From positions 62,001 through 126,000 of the forward strand of contig JAJPHI010000019.1 of assembly GCA_021325355.1 (NCBI GenBank): DNA of 64,000 nt, written 5' to 3'. Under the pieces are notes generated by a model, which was given only the letters and a program-made list of their open reading frames with translations, had not been told where the DNA came from and searched no databases. A program made the position numbers and the translations under genes. Source of the DNA: Pseudomonadota bacterium (GTDB lineage Bacteria > Desulfobacterota > Binatia > Binatales > Binataceae). Shown one piece after another: positions 34,929 through 43,473 of this stretch. Positions within the stretch are counted from its first letter, which is position 1; each line of letters begins with the position of its first letter.

Positions 34929-37157
34929 TCATCGAACCACTTCGACGCTTACCGCCCGATGCCGTTCGAGCACGCCGATCGCGGGCCCTTCGGGCATGCG
35001 TCGGATAATCAGCGAAACCTCGCCGTTACCGACTTTCAGCCGCTCGATTCTGAGCCAATCGAGCCAATCGGGCAGCGCCGGCGAATCGATGACCAGTTTC
35101 TGCTCGAAGCCGCGCACCTCGAGACCCAGGACGGCCTGCAGAATCATGAAGACGCTCGCCGCCGACCACGCCTGCGGATGGCAGGCGACCGGATACGGCA
35201 CCGGACCGAGTCGCTCATCGCGAGTGAATCCGCAGAAGAGCTCCGGAAGACTGCCGGTCTTGAATTGCCCGGCGGCCTGTACCAGACCATTAAGAATCCG
35301 CATCGCGTCCTGGCGCCGCTGGTACCGTCCGAGACCACTGGCCAGCAGGGCGTTGTCGTGCGGCCAGACTGAGCCGTTGTGATAGCTCATCGGGTTGTAG
35401 CGCCGTTCGCGCGCGCTCAGCGTGCGCACGCCCCATCCCGAGAACATGTCTTCGCCCATCAGCCGGTCGGCAACCACCGCCGCCTGCTGGTGATTGAGCA
35501 GACCGGTCGCGAGGCAGTGCCCGGCGTTCGAAGCCATCACGCCGCATGGCCGCTTCTGACTGTCGAGCGCAAGGGCCACGGTGCCGACGGAATCGAGCCA
35601 GAAATCGTTCGCGAAGCTGGCGCGCAGCGCCGCCGCCCGCTGCTCCATGCGTTCGGCGCGATCGGCGTGATTGAGCCTTCGCGCCAGCATCGCGCCTGCT
35701 TCATACGCGGCGTAAACGTAGCCTTGAACCTCACACAGCGCGATCGGCGACCGGGCCAGCGTGCCGTCAGCATGCATGATCGCGTCGGCCGAGTCCTTCC
35801 ATCCCTGGTTGACGAGGCCATGCGCGGTTTCGCAGAAGTATTCGACGTAGCCGTCGCCGTCGCGATCGCCAAAGCGTTCGACCCAGTCGAGCGCCGCGCA
35901 GGCGTTCGGCCACAGTTCCTCGGCCAGAGTGAGGTCGCCCGAGGTCTCGACATAGCGGCCGAGCAGCCAGAGAAACAACGGCGTCGCATCGACACTGCCG
36001 TAGTAGCGCCCGAACGGCACTTCGCCAATCGCCGCCAGTTCGCCGCCGCGAATCTCATGGACGATCTTGCCGGGCTGTTCGTCCCGCTGCGGATCGACCG
36101 TCGTTCCTTGGAGGCGCGCCAGCGTCTTGAGCGTCCCTACCGCCAAAGCCGGATTGAACGGCAAGACGAACAGCGCGGTCAGCAGACTGTCACGCCCGAA
36201 CAGGGTCGCAAACCACGGTATCCCGGCCATCAGATACGAACCTTCGGGAGCAAAACGAATCATGGAGGTCAGATCGGCAATCGAGCGCTGCAGCAGCAGG
36301 TCGAGTGATTCATGACTGGCGCTGATCCGAGTCCAGCCGGCATCGAGCCCGTCGAGCTCGCGACGGCGTTGCGTCAGGGCCGCATCGAAGCGCCTCGGCA
36401 CCTGCACAGACGCCGCGGGTTCCGCGCTTCCGACCAGGACGCGCACTTCGAGCTCCTTCGCTTCGTCCGACTGGAGCGTGCAGACAAACGATGCGCGGTC
36501 GGCTTCGAGCGTGACCGGCGCGGGCTCGAAGATGAGTTTACTGAAGCGTTGCACGCCGTCACGACCTTCATAGCCGAAGATGAGCGCGTCGGCCGTCACC
36601 TGCGGCGCGAGCTGACCGCCGCGCGCCGCGCGCTTGACGCCGCGCACGTGGAAGATGTCGGCGAAGTCCACGCCGAGCAGCAGGTCGAGCGGCACTTCGA
36701 TCGCGCGACTGAAGTAGTTGAACAATTTTATCTTGTGAAACAGCGCCGATCCCGCGATTACCCAGTTGCGCTCGATTTGGATCGAGTTTCGCGCAAGCTT
36801 GATTGTGCCGCGGGCATCGGCGAGGTCGGGATTGCTCAGATTCACCCGCAGTTGCGCATTCTCACGGCTCGCGTAGGAATTCAACAGATAGGGCGTTTCG
36901 CCGGCGAAACGCAGCTCGAAGCGACTGAGATAACGCGTGTCGCGGTAAAAGAAACCGAGCGGTTCCTGCGGCATCTCGAGGACGTCGCCGGCCGCGTCGA
37001 AAACCGCGAAGCTCTCGCCGTTGACGAGCACGCGCGTAAGTCGGCGCGACGCAACCGCCGAGGGATGAATGTAAAATTGCGAGAGTTTAACGACGCCTGC
37101 CGCCGTGGATGAATCAGGCGGTTTCGACGTTTGCTCGCCAACCTTCCGAGGGTTCAC
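34929..37157 (-). CDS. Glycogen-debranching-type amylo-alpha-1,6-glucosidase
   Basis: A 742-residue protein. The N-terminal 300 or so residues are a beta-sandwich GDE N-terminal domain (VNGESFAVFDAAGDVLEMPQ, LGFFYRDTRYLSRFEL). The rest is an (alpha/alpha)6-barrel glucosidase domain with GIPWFATLFGRDSLLTALF, EIRGGELAAIGEVPFGRYYG, LDWVERFGDRDGDGYVEYF and YHNGSVWPHDNALLASGL, in which the acidic residues fit a GH15/GH133-like inverting site. It would trim alpha-1,6 branches of glycogen-like glucan or a similar oligosaccharide in the cytoplasm. Start GTG at 37157. The gene overlaps the upstream GT4 gene by 44 bp, so the two probably act together in storage-glucan turnover. Confidence 0.88.
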   Translation of the reverse strand: MNPRKVGEQTSKPPDSSTAAGVVKLSQFYIHPSAVASRRLTRVLVNGESFAVFDAAGDVLEMPQEPLGFFYRDTRYLSRFELRFAGETPYLLNSYASRENAQLRVNLSNPDLADARGTIKLARNSIQIERNWVIAGSALFHKIKLFNYFSRAIEVPLDLLLGVDFADIFHVRGVKRAARGGQLAPQVTADALIFGYEGRDGVQRFSKLIFEPAPVTLEADRASFVCTLQSDEAKELEVRVLVGSAEPAASVQVPRRFDAALTQRRRELDGLDAGWTRISASHESLDLLLQRSIADLTSMIRFAPEGSYLMAGIPWFATLFGRDSLLTALFVLPFNPALAVGTLKTLARLQGTTVDPQRDEQPGKIVHEIRGGELAAIGEVPFGRYYGSVDATPLFLWLLGRYVETSGDLTLAEELWPNACAALDWVERFGDRDGDGYVEYFCETAHGLVNQGWKDSADAIMHADGTLARSPIALCEVQGYVYAAYEAGAMLARRLNHADRAERMEQRAAALRASFANDFWLDSVGTVALALDSQKRPCGVMASNAGHCLATGLLNHQQAAVVADRLMGEDMFSGWGVRTLSARERRYNPMSYHNGSVWPHDNALLASGLGRYQRRQDAMRILNGLVQAAGQFKTGSLPELFCGFTRDERLGPVPYPVACHPQAWSAASVFMILQAVLGLEVRGFEQKLVIDSPALPDWLDWLRIERLKVGNGEVSLIIRRMPEGPAIGVLERHRAVSVEVVR

Positions 37158-38268
37158 GTCCCAGGACTTCTTCGGCTAATCCGCGGCCCAGCCCATCAAC
37201 ACGTCGGCCTCCCGGCAAGCGCTCGTCGCATAGGCGGTAATAGATCCTTTCATAGTTTGCCGCCATCACCTCGGCCGTGAAACGCCGGTCAAATTCAGCG
37301 CGGCAGTCGCGGCGCGAGATGGCTGAAACGCGCCGCACGGCCTGCGCGAGATCCTCTACGGTCGAAGCCGTATAACCTGTGATCCCCTCGCGCAGAACCT
37401 CGGGGACCGCTCCGCAGGGACGCGCGATAACCGGCGTTCCGCAGGCCATCGCCTCAATCATGACCAAACCGAACGGCTCAGGCCAGTCGATTGGAAACAG
37501 CAGCGCGAGGGCATTGCCGAGGAAATCACTCTTCTCCTGTTCGGTTATCTCGCCGATAAATTCGACGCCGCCGCCGTCGAGCAGCGGACGGATATGGTGC
37601 TCGAAGTATTCGCGATCGGCCGCATCGACTTTGGCGGCGATTTTAAGCGGCAGGCCGACCCGACGCGCGATGGCGATCGCCAGATCCGGACGCTTCTCGG
37701 GCGCGATCCGTCCAAGGAAGGCGAGGTAACTCCCCTGCCCCGGATTGAATCGCAGTTGAGCGGCCGGGAGACCGTGATGAACGGTGTCCATCCAGTTCAA
37801 CTCCGGCAAGGGTTTGCGCTGCGCATCGCTGATCGACACGACGGGGATTCCCGAATAGTGGCGGTAAACACCGTAAAGTTCCGGGATATCCAACCGCCCG
37901 TGCAGCGTCGTGACGGTCGGCGTCGTCACCATCCGCGCAAAGGGGAAACTCCAGTAGTCCAGGTGACAATGGATCACGTCGAAGCGATGGGCGTTTTCAA
38001 AGACTTCGCTCAGCATCGGGAGCTGCAGCGCATTGGCCCAAGGCGCGAGACCGCTGAGCCTCAACGCCGCGGGATATCCCGCCACGATCGGTGCGGCGGC
38101 GGTGGAATCACCGGACGCGAACAGGGTTACCTCGTGACCGCGGCGAATCAGTTCTTCGGTCAGATAGGCGACGATGCGTTCGGTCCCACCGTAAAGCTTC
38201 GGTGGGACGCTTTCACAAAGCGGAGCCACCTGCGCGATGCGCAGGCGGCGACGGGCCGGAGCAGACAT
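37114..38268 (-). CDS. Family 4 glycosyltransferase
   Basis: A 384-residue GT-B transferase. The opening LRIAQVAPLCESVPPKLYGG and GTERIVAYLTEELIRRGHEV matches a group of GT4 enzymes that take ADP- or UDP-glucose. HCHLDYWSFPFARM, YLAFLGRIAPEKRPDLAI and LFPIDWPEPFGLVMIEAMACGTPVIA are the acceptor and donor motifs, the last with E-x7-E. It overlaps the debranching-type glucosidase gene, so a linked role in glucan or glucosylated-solute metabolism is inferred. ATG at 38268. The promoter should lie in the 354-bp divergent region before the propeller gene. Confidence 0.87.
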   Translation of the reverse strand: MSAPARRRLRIAQVAPLCESVPPKLYGGTERIVAYLTEELIRRGHEVTLFASGDSTAAAPIVAGYPAALRLSGLAPWANALQLPMLSEVFENAHRFDVIHCHLDYWSFPFARMVTTPTVTTLHGRLDIPELYGVYRHYSGIPVVSISDAQRKPLPELNWMDTVHHGLPAAQLRFNPGQGSYLAFLGRIAPEKRPDLAIAIARRVGLPLKIAAKVDAADREYFEHHIRPLLDGGGVEFIGEITEQEKSDFLGNALALLFPIDWPEPFGLVMIEAMACGTPVIARPCGAVPEVLREGITGYTASTVEDLAQAVRRVSAISRRDCRAEFDRRFTAEVMAANYERIYYRLCDERLPGGRRVDGLGRGLAEEVLGREPSEGWRANVETA

Positions 38269-38622
38269 GCGATGTAATCTCTACATTTAATAATTCAGCG
38301 ACCGCGCGGCGGGCTGTCGGTGGCCGGGATGCAACTAACGAGCCGGAGAATAACGCTGGCTTTTGACGCCGAACCTCCGGCGGGGTCCGTGTAACGCGAA
38401 AAATAAAGCCGAAAAACCGGCCCCTTGACCGTGGCAGTAACTTCGCCATGCCCGCGGAGCGCTCGCTTTTCGTTTTTTAGATATAACCACCGATCAAACC
38501 CGCGCAAGCCGATCGCCGGCGTAACTCAAGCGAGCCCTTGCTTGCCGAGGCGCGGTCGCCTGCCCTATAACCCAATCATCCCGCCGCGAGTGCGGCCCAT
38601 TCTTGGCGCGAGGTGAAAGCAT
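38269..38622. other. Divergent intergenic region between GT4 and propeller-protein genes
   Basis: About 354 bp. It carries a 7-bp inverted repeat (GCCGGAG at 38342-38348 and CTCCGGC at 38375-38381) and an A-rich patch near 38398-38416. Promoters for both flanking genes should be here. A GAGGTG ribosome site precedes the plus-strand gene. I see no coding sequence or clear operator. Confidence 0.45.
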
Positions 38623-39624
38623 ATGGCGCATAACTTTACGATTTGCGTCGGCACGGTCGGCGCCGGCGTATGGTTCAGTCCCGACGGCGGCGATCATTGG
38701 CGGCGCAGCAAGATGAATCTCCCCTTCCATGCCGAGCCGGGCGAAATCCAAATCCGCTCGCTGGCGGTCTCGCCGCATAACCCGCATCATCTGCTTGCCG
38801 GCTCCGAAGCGGGGCTCTACCGCAGCGAAGACAACGGCGCGACCTGGAATCTGGTTGATTCGCCGATGGACGGTCAGCAGATCTGGTCGACCTCGTGGCA
38901 TCCGAGCGAGCCCGCGACGATCTTCGCCGGGACCAAGGCACCCAACGTCTATCGCTCGAAGGACGCCGGCCGGAGTTGGGAAAAACTGGATGTGCCGATG
39001 GCCCGGGAATGCTTTGCCGGCGCGCCCAAGGTCACCAATATCATCGTCGACCAGACCGATCCGCGCACGATTTTCGTCGGAGTCGAAATCGACGGAGTCT
39101 TTCGCAGCCGCGACGGCGGCGACTCCTGGACGCGACTGCCGCCGTTGGGCGACAAGATGCTCAACCAGGACGTCCATGGTCTGGCCCGCGCCAACGGACC
39201 GTTTCCGCGGTTGTTCGCGACCACCCCGGACGGCATCTGGACCAGTGCCGATGACGGCGAGAGCTGGTCGTTGCACGGTTTTCCGAAATTTGCCGAGCGC
39301 GACACGATTTCCTACTGTCGCGGGATGACCATCAAGCCCGACGATCCCAACGTGATGTTCGTCGGCAACGGCGACTTTATCCCGGGCAAACGCGGAGCGA
39401 TCCAACGCACGACAGACGGCGGTAAAACCTGGAGCGCCTGCCAACTGCCGGTCGAACCGAATTCCGTGGTTTATTGGCTGGCGACCCATCCGGCCGATCC
39501 GAATGTCGTGGTCGCCAACAGTCTGCATGGCTACGTCTACACCAGCACCGACGCGGGTGAGACCTGGACCAAGAATCGGCGCGAATTCGGCGAGATTCGG
39601 GCGTTGGCCTGGGTGCCCAACTGA
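38623..39624 (+). CDS. Seven-Asp-box beta-propeller protein (sialidase/Ycf48-like, no catalytic site)
   Basis: A 333-residue protein made almost wholly of BNR/Asp-box repeats. Seven S/T-x-D-x-G-x-x-W motifs are visible: SPDGGDHW, SEDNGATW, SKDAGRSW, SRDGGDSW, SADDGESW, TTDGGKTW and STDAGETW, spaced roughly 40-60 residues apart. This fits a six- or seven-bladed propeller as in sortilin, Ycf48 and sialidase scaffolds. There is no signal peptide and no membrane segment, so it is probably cytoplasmic unless exported by another route. I see no sialidase Arg triad or Tyr-Glu pair that would make it an enzyme. It precedes an LLM oxidoreductase gene by 63 bp on the same strand, with a palindromic element between them. 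Confidence 0.85.
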   Translation: MAHNFTICVGTVGAGVWFSPDGGDHWRRSKMNLPFHAEPGEIQIRSLAVSPHNPHHLLAGSEAGLYRSEDNGATWNLVDSPMDGQQIWSTSWHPSEPATIFAGTKAPNVYRSKDAGRSWEKLDVPMARECFAGAPKVTNIIVDQTDPRTIFVGVEIDGVFRSRDGGDSWTRLPPLGDKMLNQDVHGLARANGPFPRLFATTPDGIWTSADDGESWSLHGFPKFAERDTISYCRGMTIKPDDPNVMFVGNGDFIPGKRGAIQRTTDGGKTWSACQLPVEPNSVVYWLATHPADPNVVVANSLHGYVYTSTDAGETWTKNRREFGEIRALAWVPN

Positions 39625-39646
39625 GCGGACTCTCCGCCCTGCTCAC

Positions 39647-39674
39647 GCCTTCCCCGCCCGGCTGCGGGGAAGGC
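39647..39674. repeat. REP-like palindromic element (11-bp stem)
   Basis: Arms GCCTTCCCCGC (39647-39657) and GCGGGGAAGGC (39664-39674) are perfectly complementary around the six-base loop CCGGCT. This C+T-rich / G+A-rich palindrome resembles the REP-type intergenic elements scattered through many soil bacterial genomes. It sits between the propeller gene and the LLM oxidoreductase and ends about 14 bases before the next start codon, so it could also act as a terminator-like or attenuating RNA stem. No U-tract follows. Confidence 0.65.
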
Positions 39675-39687
39675 CAAAGGACTCCTT

Positions 39688-40557
39688 ATGAAAATCGGCG
39701 TGCTGGCCTTTGTCACCGCAGACACGATTGATCCCGCGACGATGGCGCGACGGGCCGAAGAATTGGGCTTCGAGTCCTTCTTCCTGCCCGAGCATGCGAT
39801 AATTCCGGTCACCTGTCGCTCGAAGTATCCGGGCACTCCGGACGGTTCGATTCCCGCGCCGCTCGCCCATTTTATCGATCCTTTTATCGGCTTGACGCTG
39901 GCCGCTGCGGCGACCTCGAAAATCAACCTCGGCACCGGGATTTGTCTCGTCCCCGAGCATCATCCGATAGTGCTCGCCAAGGAGATCGCGACGCTCGACC
40001 ATTATTCAGGCGGGCGCTTCCTGTTCGGTATCGGCGCGGGTTGGCTGGCCGATGAAAGCGCGGCCATGGGCGTGGATTTCAAACGGCGATGGCCGACGAC
40101 ACGCGAGTATATCCGCGCCATAAAGGAGCTGTGGACCAAACCCGAGGCGAGCTTCAGCGGCGAGTTTGTCAACTTTCCGCCGGTGCGATGCAATCCCAAG
40201 CCCGCCCGCAAGCCCCATCCGCCGATTCATATCGGCGCAACCGCGAGCGGAGCGGGGCGTGAGCGCGCCCTCCGTGATACGGTCGCGATCGCAGACGGCT
40301 GGGGGCCGCTGGCCTTGCCCGCGGCGACGCTGGCGGCGGAACTCTCTCGGCTGAGGCAGATGTGCGACGAGGCCGGGCGCAACTTCGCCGATCTGGAAAT
40401 TACCATGTACTCGCCGGTGGTCGAGGGCGATACCAAAGGGACCCGTGAGGCGTATCGCAAGGCGGGCGCCCATCGGCTGGTTCTGATTATCGATAATCCG
40501 CGACGCGAGAGTTACGAACGCCAGCTTGGCGACCTGGCGCAAGCCTGGATCGGCTGA
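39688..40557 (+). CDS. LLM-class, probably F420-dependent oxidoreductase
   Basis: A 289-residue luciferase-like monooxygenase-fold protein. MKIGVLAFVTADTIDPATMA opens the barrel. MARRAEELGFESFFLPEHAII, LAAAATSKINLGTGICLVPE, HHPIVLAKEIATLDHYSGGR and FGIGAGWLADESAAMGVDF are the conserved strands of the F420-type LLM group (TIGR03619-like). Members use F420 or FMN for oxidoreductions on varied substrates. The length is short for the group, and substrate cannot be inferred. It is followed closely by a Gfo/Idh/MocA gene on the same strand. Confidence 0.85.
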   Translation: MKIGVLAFVTADTIDPATMARRAEELGFESFFLPEHAIIPVTCRSKYPGTPDGSIPAPLAHFIDPFIGLTLAAAATSKINLGTGICLVPEHHPIVLAKEIATLDHYSGGRFLFGIGAGWLADESAAMGVDFKRRWPTTREYIRAIKELWTKPEASFSGEFVNFPPVRCNPKPARKPHPPIHIGATASGAGRERALRDTVAIADGWGPLALPAATLAAELSRLRQMCDEAGRNFADLEITMYSPVVEGDTKGTREAYRKAGAHRLVLIIDNPRRESYERQLGDLAQAWIG

Positions 40558-40584
40558 GCGCGCGCGGGGCGGGATTTCAGGCGG

Positions 40585-41601
40585 ATGCTGCGCGGCGCGA
40601 TCTCGGGATTTGGTGAAGTTGCGGCCCGCGGCCATCTGCCCGGATGGGCGAGCGCGCCCGATATACAAATTGTCGCAGTACACGACCCGGTCGGCGCGCG
40701 CCGCCATCTTGCGCTCAAGCTGCTCAAGAATGTGCGCGTGTACGACAACCTCGAGCTGATGCTCGAGGGCGAGCGGCTCGACTTCATCGATGTCGCGAGT
40801 CCGCCGGTCCATCACGCCCCGACGATCCGGACGGCCCTGCAGAAGGGCGTCCATGTGCTGGTCGAAAAGCCGCTCTGTCTCGATCTCGCAACCCTGGCGG
40901 AGCTCAGGCGCGAGGCCGCAGATGCGCGCCGCGTGCTGATGTGTGTGCATAACTGGAAACATGCGCCGGTCTACCGCCGCGCCCATCAGCTAATCGCCTC
41001 CGGACGGATCGGCGAGGTATCTCATTTGTCCTTTGAACGGCTGCGTACCGCTCCTGCCGGCAGTTCCGGTCAAGTCGAAAAGTGGCGCCTCGACCCGCAT
41101 CAGGGCGGCGGCATCCTGATCGATCATGGCTGGCACGTCTTCTACCTGATGCATTGGCTGAGCGGCCAGAGGACGCCACGTCATCTCAAGGCCGATCTTG
41201 GCCGCAGTCAGGCCGGCGCCGTCGATACTCGCGCGGAGCTGTCGATCGAGTGCGATCGCGCGGAGACGCGGATCGTGCTGTCATGGGAGGCAGACCGCCG
41301 CTCGACGACGGCCTTCGTGCGCGGTGCGGACGGTGCGATCGCAATCGAGGGGAATCACCTCGTAGTGCAGTCAGGGAGCGCAGCCGAGAGCATCGCGGTC
41401 GCCGACGCCGACGATGATTCGTATCATCCGAGCTGGTTCGCGTCGGTGGCCGACCAATTCCGTCGCGCCGTGCTCGAAGGTCCCGACGCCGTCGGAGCCG
41501 CGGAGAATCTCGTCGAGGCGACGACCGCCCTGGCCCTTATCACTGCCGCCCGCGATTCGGCGGGGCGTCGCGTAAGCGTCGCGACGGACGGTGGACAATA
41601 G
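40585..41601 (+). CDS. Gfo/Idh/MocA-family oxidoreductase
   Basis: A 338-residue dehydrogenase. The N-terminus LRGAISGFGEVAARGHLPGW is the Rossmann nucleotide site with an unusual first glycine context. The catalytic Lys lies in GVHVLVEKPLCLDLATL, and DPHQGGGILIDHGWHVFYLM is in the C-terminal substrate domain. It differs strongly from the family member at 17588 and is not in the EPS operon. It starts 28 bp after the LLM oxidoreductase gene, so the two may act on one substrate. Sugar or inositol dehydrogenation is the usual role, but nothing in the context fixes it. Confidence 0.85.
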   Translation: MLRGAISGFGEVAARGHLPGWASAPDIQIVAVHDPVGARRHLALKLLKNVRVYDNLELMLEGERLDFIDVASPPVHHAPTIRTALQKGVHVLVEKPLCLDLATLAELRREAADARRVLMCVHNWKHAPVYRRAHQLIASGRIGEVSHLSFERLRTAPAGSSGQVEKWRLDPHQGGGILIDHGWHVFYLMHWLSGQRTPRHLKADLGRSQAGAVDTRAELSIECDRAETRIVLSWEADRRSTTAFVRGADGAIAIEGNHLVVQSGSAAESIAVADADDDSYHPSWFASVADQFRRAVLEGPDAVGAAENLVEATTALALITAARDSAGRRVSVATDGGQ

Positions 41602-41655
41602 CGTCGCCGATGCCGGCGGCTTGCTTGACTTCTTTGCCTGAGCCGTTAGATTTAT

Positions 41656-41674
41656 CGGTTATTGACCGACTGGT
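41656..41674. promoter_or_regulatory. Candidate TetR operator
   Basis: Two overlapping short palindromes occur 34-52 bp upstream of the TetR-family start: CGGT-TATTG-ACCG (41656-41668) and ACC-GACT-GGT (41665-41674). TetR repressors commonly bind such sites beside their own gene. The symmetry is short, so this is a suggestion only. Confidence 0.35.
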
Positions 41675-41707
41675 TAGGAGCCCCCAGACGCACGCGGGGC
41701 GGCAATC

Positions 41708-42325
41708 GTGGTTGAAGAAGTATCCAACGCCGGCAACGAGTCACGCGCCCAGGAATCGCGCGATGAAATCCTCCAGGCGGCGACTGCGCTGTTTGCCCGG
41801 CGCGGTTTCCATGAAACCTCGATGGCCGAGGTCGCCCGCGAGGCCGGCGTCAGCAAGGCGCTGATCTTCTGGCACTTCAAGACCAAGGAAGAGCTATTTT
41901 TCGCGGTGCTCGCGCGGTTGCTCGAGCCCTACGTAATCGATTTCGCTGAGGAGCGCAGCGCGCTCGACGAAAAGACCCAGATCCTTAAATTAATCGAGGC
42001 GTATCTTTCGTTCGTTCGCGACCATGCCGATTCGATCCGCTTCTTTGTCGCGCAATTGCTGCGCAGCGAGAAACCCTCCCCCGCTCTGAACAACCAGGTG
42101 CTGGCGCTTTACGAAGGCTATCGCGCGCTCCTTACCGATCTTATCCAACACGCCCAGGATGACGGTCTCTGCTCCAGGCGTCTCGACGCCGCGAATACCG
42201 CGGCCTTTCTGCTCTCGACGCTTAACGGATTGCTGATCAGCTATCTGTTTCTCGGCAATCAGGCGCTCAGCCTTGAGGGAATGATGGGGATGTTGGGTGA
42301 CTGGCTGTTTGGTGGGATGGCGTAA
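41708..42325 (+). CDS. TetR/AcrR-family transcriptional regulator
   Basis: A 205-residue regulator. The N-terminal DNA-binding domain reads SRDEILQAATALFARRGFHE, TSMAEVAREAGVSKALIFWH and FKTKEELFFAVL, the typical TetR helix-turn-helix. The C-terminal two-thirds is the variable ligand and dimer domain, ending SLEGMMGMLGDWLF. Start GTG at 41708. It is 51 bp upstream of hpnH and on the same strand, so it is the best candidate regulator of the hopanoid operon, as well as of itself through the site at 41656. The ligand is unknown. Confidence 0.87.
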   Translation: MVEEVSNAGNESRAQESRDEILQAATALFARRGFHETSMAEVAREAGVSKALIFWHFKTKEELFFAVLARLLEPYVIDFAEERSALDEKTQILKLIEAYLSFVRDHADSIRFFVAQLLRSEKPSPALNNQVLALYEGYRALLTDLIQHAQDDGLCSRRLDAANTAAFLLSTLNGLLISYLFLGNQALSLEGMMGMLGDWLFGGMA

Positions 42326-42376
42326 ACCCTGTTTCCTCGGCGCCATCGGAGCGCCCGGACTTCATACGGAGATTGC

Positions 42377-43375
42377 ATGCGAGTACCGCTGAGACAGATG
42401 ATCGATTTGGGCCGCTATATCCGCGCCCGCAAGAAAGCCGGCGAGAAGTACTTCCCGATCGTCCTGATGCTCGAGCCGCTGCACGCCTGCAACCTTGCCT
42501 GTCTTGGTTGCGGACGCATCGTCGAATACAAGGACACTATCCGGGATCAGATGCCGCTCGAGGAGGCAATCGGCGCCGCCGAGGAATGCGGCGCGCCGAT
42601 CATTTCAATCTGCGGCGGCGAACCTCTGATGTACAAGCATATCGACCGGCTGACCCAGGCGCTTATCGAGCGGCGGCGCCATGTGATGATCTGCACCAAC
42701 GCCATCCTGCTCGAGCGCTTCGTCAAAAAGGTCGCGCCGAGTCCCTACCTGAGTTTCAATATTCACATTGACTGGATGCGCGAAACGCATGACCGCGTGG
42801 TCGATCGTCCGGGCGTCTTCGACACCTGCGTGAAGATGATTCGGATGCTGAAGGAGAAAGGCTATCGGGTACAGACCAACTCGACCATCTTTCGCGAGAC
42901 CAGCGCGGAGGAAGTCGAAGAACTGGTGCGGTTTCTGGGCGGATTGGGCGTCGATGGCATGTTGCTCACTCCCGGCTATCACTACCAGGTATTGACTAAT
43001 GACATCTACCTGAAAAGCGACGAGATGCCTTACAAGTTTCACAAGGTGCGCAAACTCGCCGAAGATTACAAAATTATCAATACGCCAATCTACCTGGATT
43101 ATCTGGTCGGCGAGCGCGACCTGCTCTGCAGTCCGTGGACCACGGTGACGCGCAATCCCCAGGGCTGGAAAGGCCCCTGCTACCTGATAACCAATGGACA
43201 CTACAAAAGCTTCGCCGAGCTGCACAGCTCGACCGACTGGGAATATTACCGCACCAAGCAGGATATCCGTTGTCGCGATTGCAAGCTCCATTCGGGCTTC
43301 GAGGGCACCGTCGCGCTGGACTTCGGCACCAGCCTCAAGGATTCCTGGCGCATGGTGCGGCATTATCTGTCGTAG
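42377..43375 (+). CDS. hpnH: Adenosyl-hopene transferase, radical SAM
   Basis: A 332-residue radical-SAM enzyme that joins the 5'-deoxyadenosyl group to diploptene, the first step of the C35 hopanoid side chain. The N-terminus VPLRQMIDLGRYIRARKKAG is typical of HpnH. The iron-sulfur motif is C-x3-C-x2-C in LHACNLACLGCGRIVEY (Cys38, Cys42, Cys45). EECGAPIISICGGEPLMYKH is the SAM-binding GGE region. A later cysteine cluster (DIRCRDCKLHSGFEG) is also present. It is the first gene of the hopanoid operon, with ACGGAGA before the ATG, and is followed by the farnesyl diphosphate synthase gene after 98 bp. Confidence 0.95.
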   Translation: MRVPLRQMIDLGRYIRARKKAGEKYFPIVLMLEPLHACNLACLGCGRIVEYKDTIRDQMPLEEAIGAAEECGAPIISICGGEPLMYKHIDRLTQALIERRRHVMICTNAILLERFVKKVAPSPYLSFNIHIDWMRETHDRVVDRPGVFDTCVKMIRMLKEKGYRVQTNSTIFRETSAEEVEELVRFLGGLGVDGMLLTPGYHYQVLTNDIYLKSDEMPYKFHKVRKLAEDYKIINTPIYLDYLVGERDLLCSPWTTVTRNPQGWKGPCYLITNGHYKSFAELHSSTDWEYYRTKQDIRCRDCKLHSGFEGTVALDFGTSLKDSWRMVRHYLS

Positions 43376-43473
43376 TTTGAAACGCGCGACCGCCGCCCGC
43401 TCTGCCGCGGCTTCGTGCGGCGCTTTCAGTTTTGGTCGAAGGTTGAAGACACGATTATCCGGGCATCGACTTC

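Noticed and set aside
35379-36308. Antisense frame inside the debranching-type glucosidase
   Set aside because: The translation has no domain signature. The sense strand has clear glucosidase motifs over the same bases.
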